From Coriobacteriia bacterium (GTDB taxonomy: Bacteria > Actinomycetota > Coriobacteriia > Anaerosomatales > Anaerosomataceae), in contig JAUSBY010000003.1 in the NCBI GenBank assembly GCA_030651765.1, forward strand, positions 186,001-250,000: a stretch of 64,000 nt of DNA, in the 5' to 3' direction. The notes under the pieces are model-generated. The model worked only from the letters and a program-made list of their open reading frames with translations, searched no databases and was not told where the DNA came from. The position numbers were made by a program, and so were the translations under genes. Of the stretch, positions 51,986 through 60,943 are shown in pieces (positions within the stretch are counted from its first letter, which is position 1; each line of letters opens with the position of its first letter).

Positions 51986-53638
51986 CTACCGGGCCGCGTC
52001 CGCCAGATCCGCCGCGAGTGCCTCTACGTCGGAGACGCCACTGGTCGGCAGATCGAGCCGAAGGACCCTGCGCCCGTGCCGTGCCAGGGTGACGAGGTCG
52101 CCCTCGGCCTGGGCACGGTGGAGGGCCGCCAAGCCGAACCGTTTGCCGGGGATCTCGAGATCGACGCGGTCGCGTGCGGTCACGAGGATGAACACGCCTG
52201 TGTTCGGGCCGCCCTTGTGGAGCTGGCCGGTGGAGTGCAGGTAGCGGGGCCCGAGCTCGAGCATCGCTGCCCGGCCGGTCGCGCGCGAGAGCTCCGCAAC
52301 CGCCGCGCGCAACGGGGCGAGCCGCTCCTCGTCTTCAGGCAGGTACGCGAGAACGGCGAGGTAGTCCGCAGGCCCGGCCGCCTCGACTGCGATGCGCATC
52401 GCCGAGCGCCGATCGGCAGGAGGCGACGTCGGCGGTGTGAGCCCACCCGCGTACGTCACCCAGGTCCCGGCGAGCTCGGCCTGGGCCGTGGGGACCTCCT
52501 CGGCCCCGCCCTCGAGGATTCGCGTGGTGGCGACCTTGGCCTCGGTCACCGCCGGCTCGTCGAAGGGATTCACGCCGAGCAGGAAGCCGGCGAGTGCGGT
52601 GGCGAACTCCCAGCGGACGAACTCGGCGGCCAGGTCGAACACGTCGGTCACCGTCAGTTCGAAGACGGGATGTGATGCCGCGATCTCCCGCGACCAGGCC
52701 GACAGAGCGTCGTCGTCGGTGAAGCGGACGACGACCACGGCGCGGTCGTCGCCGTAGCCGGTCGCCGAGAACGGCTCGTACTCGATGACGGGTACGACGC
52801 CCCGGCCATCTTTTCCGAGCGATTCGGCCACCAGTTGCTCGATCCACAGCCCCAGCGGTACGAACCGCTCGGAGAAGGCGAGCGTGAGTTTGTCGCGGCC
52901 CGCCTCGGCGGCGTCGGCGATCCACGCCGCCAGCAGTGCCCCCGGGTTCTCGGCAGCCGGGGCGGCGCATGCGTCCTCCATCGCCTGAGCGCGGCCGACG
53001 AACGTCGGGAGATGGATGCCGATGAGCGCCGCCGGAGCCAGCCCGAACATCGAGAGCGCCGAGTAGCGACCTCCCACGGTCGCGGGTGCGGAGAGCGCCG
53101 TGCGCATGAGGTCGCGCTGCCGGATTTTTTCAAGCGGCGTGCCCTGATCGGTGATGACCGCGCACCGGCGGCCGGACTCGGCGCGCGTCGTGCCGTCGGC
53201 CTCGAGCCATGCGCGGACGATCGCGTAGAGCGACATCGGCTCGATCGTCGTGCCCGACTTGCTCGCGACGAGCACGAACGTGTGCGCCGGATCGAGCGAG
53301 GCGAGCGTGTCGGTCACCTGGGTCGGTGAGGTCGTGTCGAGCACGTGCAGCTTCGGGAACCCGTCGGCGCTGCCGATGACGCGGGACATCACGAGAGGCG
53401 CGAGCGACGAGCCGCCCATTCCGAGCAGCAGGATGTCGGTGATCTTCTCGGCGATGAGCGCGTCGGCCAGGCTGTCGAGCAGGGGCGCACGGCCGAGCGC
53501 CTTGCCGGCGAGATCGGTCCATCCAAGGCGCTGGACGATGGGCATGCGGGTGTCGAGGTCTGTTGTGAACAGACTCGCGTCACGGTCGCGCAGCCGATCG
53601 ATCGCGTCAGCCTCTATGAGTCGGTCGAGTGCCGTCAT
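51986..53638 (-). CDS. pgi: Glucose-6-phosphate isomerase
   Basis: A 550-residue SIS-type isomerase interconverting glucose 6-phosphate and fructose 6-phosphate. Segments visible are LLLGMGGSSLAPLV, VASKSGTTIEPM, a Glu in PTFVGRAQAMEDA and the C-terminal His region YLHSTGQLHKGG. The sequence resembles the PGI half of transaldolase/PGI fusions rather than E. coli Pgi, but here it stands alone without a transaldolase part. GAAGGAG precedes the ATG. It is convergent with actP. Confidence 0.92.
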   Translation of the reverse strand: MTALDRLIEADAIDRLRDRDASLFTTDLDTRMPIVQRLGWTDLAGKALGRAPLLDSLADALIAEKITDILLLGMGGSSLAPLVMSRVIGSADGFPKLHVLDTTSPTQVTDTLASLDPAHTFVLVASKSGTTIEPMSLYAIVRAWLEADGTTRAESGRRCAVITDQGTPLEKIRQRDLMRTALSAPATVGGRYSALSMFGLAPAALIGIHLPTFVGRAQAMEDACAAPAAENPGALLAAWIADAAEAGRDKLTLAFSERFVPLGLWIEQLVAESLGKDGRGVVPVIEYEPFSATGYGDDRAVVVVRFTDDDALSAWSREIAASHPVFELTVTDVFDLAAEFVRWEFATALAGFLLGVNPFDEPAVTEAKVATTRILEGGAEEVPTAQAELAGTWVTYAGGLTPPTSPPADRRSAMRIAVEAAGPADYLAVLAYLPEDEERLAPLRAAVAELSRATGRAAMLELGPRYLHSTGQLHKGGPNTGVFILVTARDRVDLEIPGKRFGLAALHRAQAEGDLVTLARHGRRVLRLDLPTSGVSDVEALAADLADAAR

Positions 53639-53651
53639 GGTCGCGGCTCCT

Positions 53652-54587
53652 TCAGATCGTCGTGTCGGGGCCGATGACCGGCCCCGGTGTCTCGATACCC
53701 GGTGCTGGCTTCATTCTAGCCACCACCGTCCCGGCAAGCACGACAAGGGCGCCGCCTACGGCGGTAGGCAGCGTCAGCGGCTCGGACAGGAACAGCGCAG
53801 CGAAGACGACGGCGCTCACGGGCTCGGCGTAGGTGAGTATCGCCGCGTGGTCGGCGCGGACCGTCCGAAGCGCCGACAGGAACAGGAACCCCGTGAACGC
53901 GGTGTGTACGGCGCCAAGGGTCAGGAGCGACCCCCACTCGCTTGCGGACGATGGCCCCGGCGAGAGCACGACGATCGGCAGGAGCACAAGGGCCGCGGTG
54001 ATGTCCTCACCGAGCATGTAGACGGTCGCGGGGATACCCTTGAGGAGCCGCTTGGCGTTGAGAACGAGGATCGCGTAGGTGAACGCCGAGGCGAACGCCA
54101 GGCCGGCGCCGAGCAGATGCGTGCCCTCCGTGAGCTGGAGCTCCCGCGGGCCGACGATGACCGCGGTGCCGACTAGCGCGAGTACGAGCGGCACGATCAC
54201 GCGGCGATCGAACCGCTCGCGGGTGATGACGGGAGCGAAGGCGGTCACGAAGATCGGACCGCAGTACGCAAGCAGGACCGCGACGGCCACATCGGTCAAC
54301 TTGAGCGCGCTGAAGAAGAGCACCCAGTTGAGCGCGAGCAGACTGCCCATTCCGGCCAACGCGAGTTTGCGGCGGGCGGGGAGGCGCACGAGTTCGCCGA
54401 GGCGACCCTTGAGCCCCAGGTAGGTCGCGATCGTCAGCCCGGCGAAGGTGACACGCCAGAAGACGATGACGAATGCGCTCACCCCGACATTCCGCGTGAG
54501 AAGTGCGATGGAGCCCCAGATCACGCCGGCGAAGGCTATGCGGGCGAGGCCTCCGCGATAGGATGCTGTGGCGAGAGGGGAGCGCAC
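53652..54587 (-). CDS. EamA/DMT-family permease downstream of hypE
   Basis: A 311-residue membrane protein with ten hydrophobic helices and two EamA repeats. It has the signature RVTFAGLTIATYL in the first repeat, and the second ends with a low-complexity tail after VVARMKPAP. The frame is open far upstream into hypE, but a GTG at 54587 starts just after the hypE stop (7 nt apart) and gives the normal length; that start is tentative. It may be transcribed with hypE. The substrate is unknown. Confidence 0.78.
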   Translation of the reverse strand: MRSPLATASYRGGLARIAFAGVIWGSIALLTRNVGVSAFVIVFWRVTFAGLTIATYLGLKGRLGELVRLPARRKLALAGMGSLLALNWVLFFSALKLTDVAVAVLLAYCGPIFVTAFAPVITRERFDRRVIVPLVLALVGTAVIVGPRELQLTEGTHLLGAGLAFASAFTYAILVLNAKRLLKGIPATVYMLGEDITAALVLLPIVVLSPGPSSASEWGSLLTLGAVHTAFTGFLFLSALRTVRADHAAILTYAEPVSAVVFAALFLSEPLTLPTAVGGALVVLAGTVVARMKPAPGIETPGPVIGPDTTI

Positions 54588-54594
54588 CGCGCGC

Positions 54595-55605
54595 CTAGCA
54601 GATCCTCGGCAGCTGCTCGCCGACGAGCATGTCCATGATCCGGGTCGCCCCGAAGGCCGTGCGTACATACACCTTGCCGGCGGGACTCCCGGCGACCACG
54701 CCCACGATCGCGGCATCCTCGCCGTAGGGAGCGCCGCGCATCGCGGCGAGCGCCGCTTCGGCCTGCTCGGCGGGTACTACGACCACCATCTTGCCTTCGT
54801 TTGCCACCTGGAAGACATCGTAGCCGAGCATCTCGCACGCACCGCGCACCTGGTCGTGCACCGGCACGTCGCGTTCCTCGACGGTGATCGAGACGCCCGA
54901 GGCGCTCGCAAGTTCGTTCAGGGTGCTCGCGAGACCGCCGCGGGTGGGGTCGCGGAAGCAGCGGACATCGGGTGCGGCCACCAGCACCGCGGCCACGAGG
55001 TGGTTGAGAGGCGCCGCATCGGAGCGGATGTCTGTGGAGAACGAGAGCCCCTCGCGGGTGGAGATGACCGCGATGCCGTGATCTCCCAGTGTGCCCGAGA
55101 GCAGTATCACGTCGCCGGGGCGGCAGTGCGAGCCGGAGAGGTCGACGCCTTCGGGAAGCGCGCCCACGCCAGCGGTGTTGATATAGACGCCGTCACCGTG
55201 CCCGCGCTCCACGACCTTCGTGTCGCCCGTGACGATGCGAACGCCCGCCTCGGCGGCTGCCTCACGCATCGAGACGAGGATGTTTCGCAGGTCCTCGACC
55301 GGCAGGCCCTCCTCGAGGATGAAGCCCACCGAGAGGTAGAGCGGGTGGGCTCCCGAGGTGGCCACGTCGTTCACCGTGCCGCAGACCGCCAAACGGCCGA
55401 TGTCGCCGCCCGGGAAGACGAGTGGGGAGACCACGTACGTGTCGGTCGAGAACGCCAGCCTGCCCGCCGGCAGGTCGAGCGCGGCCGCGTCGTCCATGCG
55501 CTTGAGGCTCTCGTCGCCGAACTCGGCCACGAACAGATCCTCGATGAGTTCCTTCATCATGGTGCCGCCGCTGCCGTGTGCGAGCAGGATGCGGTCAGAG
55601 CGCAT
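54595..55605 (-). CDS. hypE: Hydrogenase maturation protein HypE
   Basis: A 336-residue ATP-dependent dehydratase that converts the thiocarboxamide on its C-terminal Cys into the thiocyanate used as the cyanide ligand of [NiFe] hydrogenases. It has HGSGGTMMKELI, DDAAAL and the glycine-rich DPTRGGLASTLNELA motif. The essential C-terminus PRIC is intact. GGAGGAACGC precedes the ATG. It follows hypD by 34 nt. Confidence 0.95.
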   Translation of the reverse strand: MRSDRILLAHGSGGTMMKELIEDLFVAEFGDESLKRMDDAAALDLPAGRLAFSTDTYVVSPLVFPGGDIGRLAVCGTVNDVATSGAHPLYLSVGFILEEGLPVEDLRNILVSMREAAAEAGVRIVTGDTKVVERGHGDGVYINTAGVGALPEGVDLSGSHCRPGDVILLSGTLGDHGIAVISTREGLSFSTDIRSDAAPLNHLVAAVLVAAPDVRCFRDPTRGGLASTLNELASASGVSITVEERDVPVHDQVRGACEMLGYDVFQVANEGKMVVVVPAEQAEAALAAMRGAPYGEDAAIVGVVAGSPAGKVYVRTAFGATRIMDMLVGEQLPRIC

Positions 55606-55639
55606 GCGTTCCTCCGATGGTCACGGGCGGTGTGCCCGG

Positions 55640-56737
55640 CTAGTCCTTGCCGTAGTCGGTGTAGCGGTAGTACGCGGCGCAGCTGCCCTCGCTCGAGACC
55701 ATGCACGGGCCGACGGGATGCTCCGGCGTGCAGCCGCGCCCGAACAGCTTGCAGTCAAACGGCAGAAGCACGCCACGGAGCACGTCGCCGCACTGGCAGC
55801 CCTTGATCTCGCGGGGTGCCGGAGGTGTCACGGGAACGCGCACGCGCGCATCGTAGTGCGCGAACTCGGGCCGCAGCGCGAGCCCCGTACCCGGGATGAC
55901 GCCGATGCCACGCCACTCGGCATCCACCGCCGTGAACGCTTCTTCCATGGCGGCGACGGCTGTCGGGTTGCCCCCGGCGGACACGCCACGCCCGTAGGCG
56001 ATCTCGACCTCGGCTCGGCCCTCGGCGAGCTGCTTGGTAAGCATCCAGACGCCCTGGAGCACGTCGACCGGCTCGAAGCCGGTGATCACGCTTGGGATGC
56101 CGTACTCGTCGGCCAGGAACCGGTAGGGCTCCAGGCCGATGATCGTCGAGACGTGGCCGGGTAGGATGAAGCCGGTCACGCGGACATCGGGGTCGTTGAC
56201 GAGCGCGCGGAGCGCCCCGGGTACCGTCTTGTGCAGCGAGAGCGCCGACCAGTTGGGGAGCGCGCGGCGCGCGGCTTCGCGGATGGTGAGCGCCACGGTG
56301 GGCGCGGTGGTCTCGAACCCCACGCCGAGGAAGACGACGTGCTTGTCCGGCTCGCGCTCGGCGATGGAAAGCGAGTCGAGCGGGGAGTAGACGACGCGCA
56401 CGTCCCGGCCGTCGGCCTTCTCGGCGGAGAGCGAGGAGTACGAGCCGGGAACCTTCATCATGTCGCCGAAGGTGGCGAGCACCACGCCGGGCTGGCGGGC
56501 GATCTCGATGGCCAGGTCGATGTCGGCGTTGGCCGTCACGCACACCGGGCAGCCGGGGCCGGAGAGCAGTGTGATCGTCTCGGGCATCAGCCCGCGCAGG
56601 CCGTGCTTGGCGATCGCCATCGTGTGCGTGCCGCAGACCTCCATGAGCGTGCAGGGGGACTGCGCCGTCTCGCGGATGGCGTCTACCAGTCCGCGCGCTA
56701 CATCCGGGTCGCGGAAACCGTCGAGCAGTTGGCTCAC
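55640..56737 (-). CDS. hypD: Hydrogenase maturation protein HypD
   Basis: A 365-residue iron-sulfur protein that, with HypC, carries the Fe(CN)2CO unit. The signature CGTHTMAIAKHGLRGLMP and GPGCPVCVT are present, along with FETTAPT and GFILPGHVSTIIG. The C-terminal Cys block includes CQCGDVLRGVL, GRGCTPEHPVGPC and SEGSCAAYYRY. The GTG start overlaps the hypC stop by 4 nt. The order hypC-hypD-hypE matches a typical operon. Confidence 0.95.
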   Translation of the reverse strand: MSQLLDGFRDPDVARGLVDAIRETAQSPCTLMEVCGTHTMAIAKHGLRGLMPETITLLSGPGCPVCVTANADIDLAIEIARQPGVVLATFGDMMKVPGSYSSLSAEKADGRDVRVVYSPLDSLSIAEREPDKHVVFLGVGFETTAPTVALTIREAARRALPNWSALSLHKTVPGALRALVNDPDVRVTGFILPGHVSTIIGLEPYRFLADEYGIPSVITGFEPVDVLQGVWMLTKQLAEGRAEVEIAYGRGVSAGGNPTAVAAMEEAFTAVDAEWRGIGVIPGTGLALRPEFAHYDARVRVPVTPPAPREIKGCQCGDVLRGVLLPFDCKLFGRGCTPEHPVGPCMVSSEGSCAAYYRYTDYGKD

Positions 56738-57030
56738 GGCGCGAGAACCTCGGCGGCGGCGGCCTCTGCGGCATCGAGCTCGGCTGCCTCGGCTTCGAGG
56801 TCCTCGGCCGTCTTGATGCCCATCTGCCGCAGCATAGCGAGTGACTCGGCGGCGAACTCCTCGTCCACGATCTGGATGGCGAAACCGGCATGGACGAGCA
56901 CGTGGTCGCCCTTCTTGGCCGCGGGAGCCATCATCGTGGAGATGTGGCGGCGCACGCCGAGGATGTCGACTTCGACCATCTGGATATCGTTAGGCTCACT
57001 GACGAGCTGCGCCGGTATGGCGAGACACAT
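56734..57030 (-). CDS. hypC: Hydrogenase maturation chaperone HypC/HybG
   Basis: A 98-residue chaperone with the essential N-terminus MCLAIPAQL; Cys2 binds the iron unit and the hydrogenase precursor. The core ends near residue 75, followed by an Ala/Glu-rich tail (residues about 75-98) longer than in most HypC proteins. CCAGGAGGTCC precedes the ATG, so the longer upstream frame is not used. It is coupled to hypD. Confidence 0.95.
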   Translation of the reverse strand: MCLAIPAQLVSEPNDIQMVEVDILGVRRHISTMMAPAAKKGDHVLVHAGFAIQIVDEEFAAESLAMLRQMGIKTAEDLEAEAAELDAAEAAAAEVLAP

Positions 57031-57116
57031 AAGGGACCTCCTGGGGCGGAACGCGGGGGCAGCACCCACCTACTATAGCCGGAGTACGGTACGCGGGGTA
57101 GGAGCGGAGCTCGTGC

Positions 57117-59492
57117 CTACGCCTCGTGCCTGCGCGCCCACGCGACCACTGCCTGGCCGAACGCGATCCCTCCGTCATTGGCGGGCAGTCGCAGGTGCGT
57201 GAGCGGCGTGAGCCCCGCCTCACGCACGCCGTCGGCCACGCCGCGCACGACGAGCCGGTTCATGAACACCCCACCCGCGAGCGCCACGTGCGCCAGGCCA
57301 AACTCGGGTGCCAGACGCGCGCAGGTGTCGATCACCGCGGCCGTCACGGCACGGTGGAAGCGGGCCGAGATGACCGACGCCGGCGTGCGGTAGACGATGT
57401 CGTCGAGCACCGCGGCGAGCACCGGTGCGCAGTCGACCACGAGCGGTGCGCCGCTGTCCCGAATCACGATTTCGAACGCGTACGCACCCTCGGCGGTCAT
57501 GTCGGCCACCGCCTCGAGCTCGATGGCCGCCTGGCCCTCGTAGAGCGCGTCGTCGCGCACGCCCGCAAGCGACGCCACCGCGTCGAACAGGCGCCCCATC
57601 GAGCTCGTGCGCGGCGTGTTGATGCCGTGCTCGATCATCGCGAGCACCGTGGACTCCTCGCCCTCGCTGAGGCGCTCGTAGAAGGGTCCTGCCCCCGGAT
57701 GGTCGAGAAGCCCGCACTCCGCGAGCGCCCCGAGCGCCATGCGCGCCGGGCGGCGGATCGCCGCAGCGCCGCCGGGCAGCGGCAGTTGACGCAGGTGCGC
57801 CACCCGCTCGAAACCGGCCCAGTCGGCGGCGAGCCACTCACCGCCCCAGATGGTGCCGTCGGTCCCGTACCCGGTGCCATCGAGCGCCACACCGAGCACC
57901 CGGCCGGCTACGCCGTGCTCGGCGGTCACACTCGCGATGTGCGCGTGATGGTGCTGCACGCCCACGCTCGGCAGGCCGAGTGAGAGCGCGTGCTTGGTCG
58001 AGAGGTACTCCGGGTGCAGGTCGTAGGCGACGATCCGGGGCCGCACGCGGAACAGGCGCTCGTACAGCTCGACGGTGTGCTCGAAGCTTTCGAGCGTCTC
58101 GGCGTTCTCCATGTCGCCGATGTGCTGCGAGACGAAGGCGTGTGAGCCCGTGAGCAGGCAGAAGGTGTTCTTCTGCTCGGGGCCGGTCGCCATGATGTCC
58201 ACGTCTGCGGTGAACGGCGCCTCAAGCGGGAATGGCGCGAACCCGCGCGCCCGCCGGATGAACTCGACGCCCACGCCGGGCGTGTGGCGCAGGACCGAGT
58301 CGTCGTAGCGCGTGTAGATGTCGCGGTCGTGGAGCAGGAACGCATCGGCGATGTCGGCCAGGCGCGCGAGCGCCTCGGCATTGCCGGTGGCGATGGGCTC
58401 CTCACTGCGGTTGCCCGACGTCATCACGAGCGGTCCGCCGAAAGCATCGAGCAGCAGGTGGTGCAGCGGCGTGTACGGCAGCATCACGCCGAGCTCGCGC
58501 AGGCCCGGAGTGAGGGATGGCGCCAGGGCGGGGGTCGCCTGCGCAACGCCGTCCAGCAGTCGCAACAGCACGATGGGGGCGGCGGGACTTGTGAGCAGCG
58601 TCTCCTCCTCGGCCGACATCTCACAGTACTCGCGAGCGGCCTCAAGCGATGGCGCCATCACCGCAAGCGGCTTGCCCCAGCGGTTCTTGCGCTCGCGCAG
58701 ACGCGCGACGGCCGCCTCGTCAGTAGCGTCGCATGCGAGCTGGAAGCCGCCGAGACCCTTCACGGCCACGATCGTGCCCTCGCGCAGCAGCCTGACGGCC
58801 TCCGCGATGATCGCCGAGGCGCGCTCGCGCTCGGCGTCCGGGTCGCGGTGGGGCCGTGGGACGCTCTCGCACTCCGGGGTCCACCGCCAGTCGTCCGGGG
58901 TACCGCCCGCCTGAAGGTAGAGCCTCGGCCCGCATCGGAAGCACGCGTTCGGCTGAGCGTGGAAGCGGCGGTCAGCGGGGTCGGCATACTCGGCGGCGCA
59001 CGTCTCGCACAACGGGAAGTCGCGCATGGTGGTCATCGGACGGTCGTAGGGCACGTCCGCGATGATCGTGAAGCGGGGCCCGCAGTTGGTGCAGTTGGTG
59101 AACGGGTAGCCGTACCGGCGGTCGGACTCGTCGCGCACCTCGGCAGCACACGCGTCGCAGGTGGCGATGTCCGGCGACACGAGCGTCATCGCGCCCTCGA
59201 CCGTCTCCGAGGCGGCGATGGTGAACGCGTCGTGACCCTCGTACTCCACATCCTCGGCGATGACCGAGGTCACGACCGCCATCGGTGGCGCCTCGGCACG
59301 AAGCGCCCCGGCAAGCGCGCCGAGGGCGTCGTCTGTGCCCTCGGCCAGGATGAAGACGCCGTCGGTGGTGTTCTTCACCCAGCCGGTGAGGCCGAGCCGA
59401 CGTGCGAGCGCGTAGACGAACGGCCGGAATCCGACGCCCTGGACGATGCCCGTGACGTGCAGCGAGACAGCGCGCACGCCGTCATGCTCCAT
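57117..59492 (-). CDS. hypF: Carbamoyltransferase HypF
   Basis: A 791-residue enzyme that makes the carbamoyl group for the cyanide ligands. Domains in order: acylphosphatase-like (about 1-95, with VTGIVQGVGFRPFVYAL), two zinc fingers (about 108-185, CDACA...CTNCG and CETCA...CFRCG), YrdC-like (about 210-400, with VKGLGGFQLACDAT and KNRWGKPLAVM), and Kae1-like (about 430-790, with VQHHHAHIAS and LALDGTGYG-like segments). All four parts are present. It precedes hypC by 86 nt. The 5' end overlaps the upstream zinc-ribbon gene by 11 nt. Confidence 0.95.
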   Translation of the reverse strand: MEHDGVRAVSLHVTGIVQGVGFRPFVYALARRLGLTGWVKNTTDGVFILAEGTDDALGALAGALRAEAPPMAVVTSVIAEDVEYEGHDAFTIAASETVEGAMTLVSPDIATCDACAAEVRDESDRRYGYPFTNCTNCGPRFTIIADVPYDRPMTTMRDFPLCETCAAEYADPADRRFHAQPNACFRCGPRLYLQAGGTPDDWRWTPECESVPRPHRDPDAERERASAIIAEAVRLLREGTIVAVKGLGGFQLACDATDEAAVARLRERKNRWGKPLAVMAPSLEAAREYCEMSAEEETLLTSPAAPIVLLRLLDGVAQATPALAPSLTPGLRELGVMLPYTPLHHLLLDAFGGPLVMTSGNRSEEPIATGNAEALARLADIADAFLLHDRDIYTRYDDSVLRHTPGVGVEFIRRARGFAPFPLEAPFTADVDIMATGPEQKNTFCLLTGSHAFVSQHIGDMENAETLESFEHTVELYERLFRVRPRIVAYDLHPEYLSTKHALSLGLPSVGVQHHHAHIASVTAEHGVAGRVLGVALDGTGYGTDGTIWGGEWLAADWAGFERVAHLRQLPLPGGAAAIRRPARMALGALAECGLLDHPGAGPFYERLSEGEESTVLAMIEHGINTPRTSSMGRLFDAVASLAGVRDDALYEGQAAIELEAVADMTAEGAYAFEIVIRDSGAPLVVDCAPVLAAVLDDIVYRTPASVISARFHRAVTAAVIDTCARLAPEFGLAHVALAGGVFMNRLVVRGVADGVREAGLTPLTHLRLPANDGGIAFGQAVVAWARRHEA

Positions 59493-60120
59493 GGAAGCCG
59501 TCGGCCACGAACTTGTTGTTCATGAGCACGAAGAGCTGGTACGCCTGATCGAGGAGGTCCATCGCGTCATCGCCCATCGACGGCAGGAGCGCCTCCTTGG
59601 CGCCGTTGAACGGCGAGTCGTGGATGAACGCGTTGCGCGCCTCGCGGAGCTGTCGCCATCGGTACGGGAAGTCGCGATAGCCGAGTTCGGCGGCTGCATC
59701 CTCGAACTCCTCGCCCGCCAGCGACGGGAAGACCTTCCCGATACGCACGCCGATCGAGCGCTGGGTGTCCATCACCATGCGGCGAAGCGGCAGATCCGCC
59801 CCGTGCGCGTTCATGATGCGGTCGAGGATGTCCTCGAGGATCGTCTCGAGGAACGTCATCACGAGGATGACCACGATCTCGTGGTCGCCTTCGCGGTGAT
59901 ACGAGCGGATGCGCGCGTCGAGGCGTCGGATGCGCTCGGTGGGGAAGGAGCGCCGCTCGGTCCCGGTCGCCTTGCAGAAGGGGCACGGGTGCTGTGCGTC
60001 GAGGAAGGCAGGGTCTCCGGAGATGTAGCCACAAGACGGGCACTCCCAGTAGAGGGGAGCCTCGCCAGTCTCGGGCGCGAGGATCGTTCGATGGGGTGGC
60101 CGGTGCCTCTTCTTGCTCAT
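59482..60120 (-). CDS. Zinc-ribbon protein with HEPN-like helical domain
   Basis: A 212-residue protein. The zinc ribbon uses Cys27, Cys30, Cys46 and Cys49 (ECPSCG and PCPFCK). The rest is helical and has the HEPN-type RNase signature R-x4-H at RNAFIH (Arg162-His167). I could not recognise a named family. The stop overlaps hypF by 11 nt, so it is probably expressed with the hydrogenase genes. The ATG has no visible Shine-Dalgarno, but a TACAAT-like box lies just upstream. A toxin-like or a nucleic-acid-binding role is speculative. Confidence 0.68.
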   Translation of the reverse strand: MSKKRHRPPHRTILAPETGEAPLYWECPSCGYISGDPAFLDAQHPCPFCKATGTERRSFPTERIRRLDARIRSYHREGDHEIVVILVMTFLETILEDILDRIMNAHGADLPLRRMVMDTQRSIGVRIGKVFPSLAGEEFEDAAAELGYRDFPYRWRQLREARNAFIHDSPFNGAKEALLPSMGDDAMDLLDQAYQLFVLMNNKFVADGFHGA

Positions 60121-60126
60121 GGACCG

Positions 60127-60132
60127 ATTGTA
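60127..60132 (-). promoter_or_regulatory. Possible -10 box for a leaderless transcript into the zinc-ribbon gene and hypF
   Basis: TACAAT on the minus strand lies six bases before the ATG at 60120, so initiation would fall at or near the start codon. No ribosome site is seen and no good -35 is present. This is a leaderless-start candidate only. Confidence 0.3.
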
Positions 60133-60181
60133 TCAGGATAGGCCGTTCTCGCAGGTCCATCCGGTCCGGTCCGGCCGGCCC

Positions 60182-60934
60182 TCACGCGCGGCGCGAACGC
60201 ACAGCCCACGGCAGGTCGAGCCCGTGTCGCTCGAGGAGCTCCTCGTCGGTGAGTATCGTCTCGCGTGGGCCGCAAGCCACGATCACGCCGTCGTCGATGA
60301 CGGCCGCATCCGCGCACAACTCCCACGCGACGTCCATGTCGTGGGTAGCGATGAGCGCCGTGGTGCCGAGTGAGGCTAGGAGCGCCAGCATCTGCCGTCG
60401 CGAGCGCGGGTCGAGGTTCGCGGTGGGCTCATCGAGCACGAGCACGCGTGGCGCCATCGCGAGCACGGTCGCCAGAGCTGCCCGCTTGCGCTGGCCGAAG
60501 CTCAGGTGGTGCCCGGGTCTGCTTGCTGCATCGGCCAGACCGACGTCGTGGAGGGCACGATGCACGAGCTCATCGACCTCGGCGGGTGTGCGGCGCTGAT
60601 TGAGCGGACCGAACGCCACGTCTTCGTAGACCGTCGTCATGAACAGCTGGTCGTCGGGATCCTGGAAGACGAGGCCTACCTGCTCGCGGACATCACGGAC
60701 GGTGGCGGACGTCACCTCGACCCCGTCGAGGCGCACACTGCCCTCCGATGGCCTGAGGATGCCGTTGAGGTGCAGCAGGAGGGTCGACTTGCCCGCGCCG
60801 TTGGGGCCGAGAAGCGCGAGCGAGCGGCCCTCGCTCACGGTCAGATCGATGCCGCGGAGCGCCTCCGTGCCGTCAGGATAGCGGTGTCGGACCCCTTCGA
60901 GTTCGATCACGGCGGGTGCGGCCTTCTCGTCCAT
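60182..60934 (-). CDS. cbiO: Energy-coupling factor ATPase CbiO (nickel/cobalt)
   Basis: A 250-residue ATPase. Walker A is GPNGAGKST, the Q-loop region is FQDPDDQLF (typical for ECF ATPases of the CbiO/EcfA type), the signature is LSFGQRKRAALA and Walker B is VLVLDEPTANLDP. It drives the CbiMQO transporter. The order cbiM-cbiQ-cbiO on this strand, next to hyp genes and CooT, favours nickel as substrate over cobalt, but the sequence does not prove it. Confidence 0.93.
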   Translation of the reverse strand: MDEKAAPAVIELEGVRHRYPDGTEALRGIDLTVSEGRSLALLGPNGAGKSTLLLHLNGILRPSEGSVRLDGVEVTSATVRDVREQVGLVFQDPDDQLFMTTVYEDVAFGPLNQRRTPAEVDELVHRALHDVGLADAASRPGHHLSFGQRKRAALATVLAMAPRVLVLDEPTANLDPRSRRQMLALLASLGTTALIATHDMDVAWELCADAAVIDDGVIVACGPRETILTDEELLERHGLDLPWAVRSRRA

Positions 60935-60943
60935 CTCGGCCCC

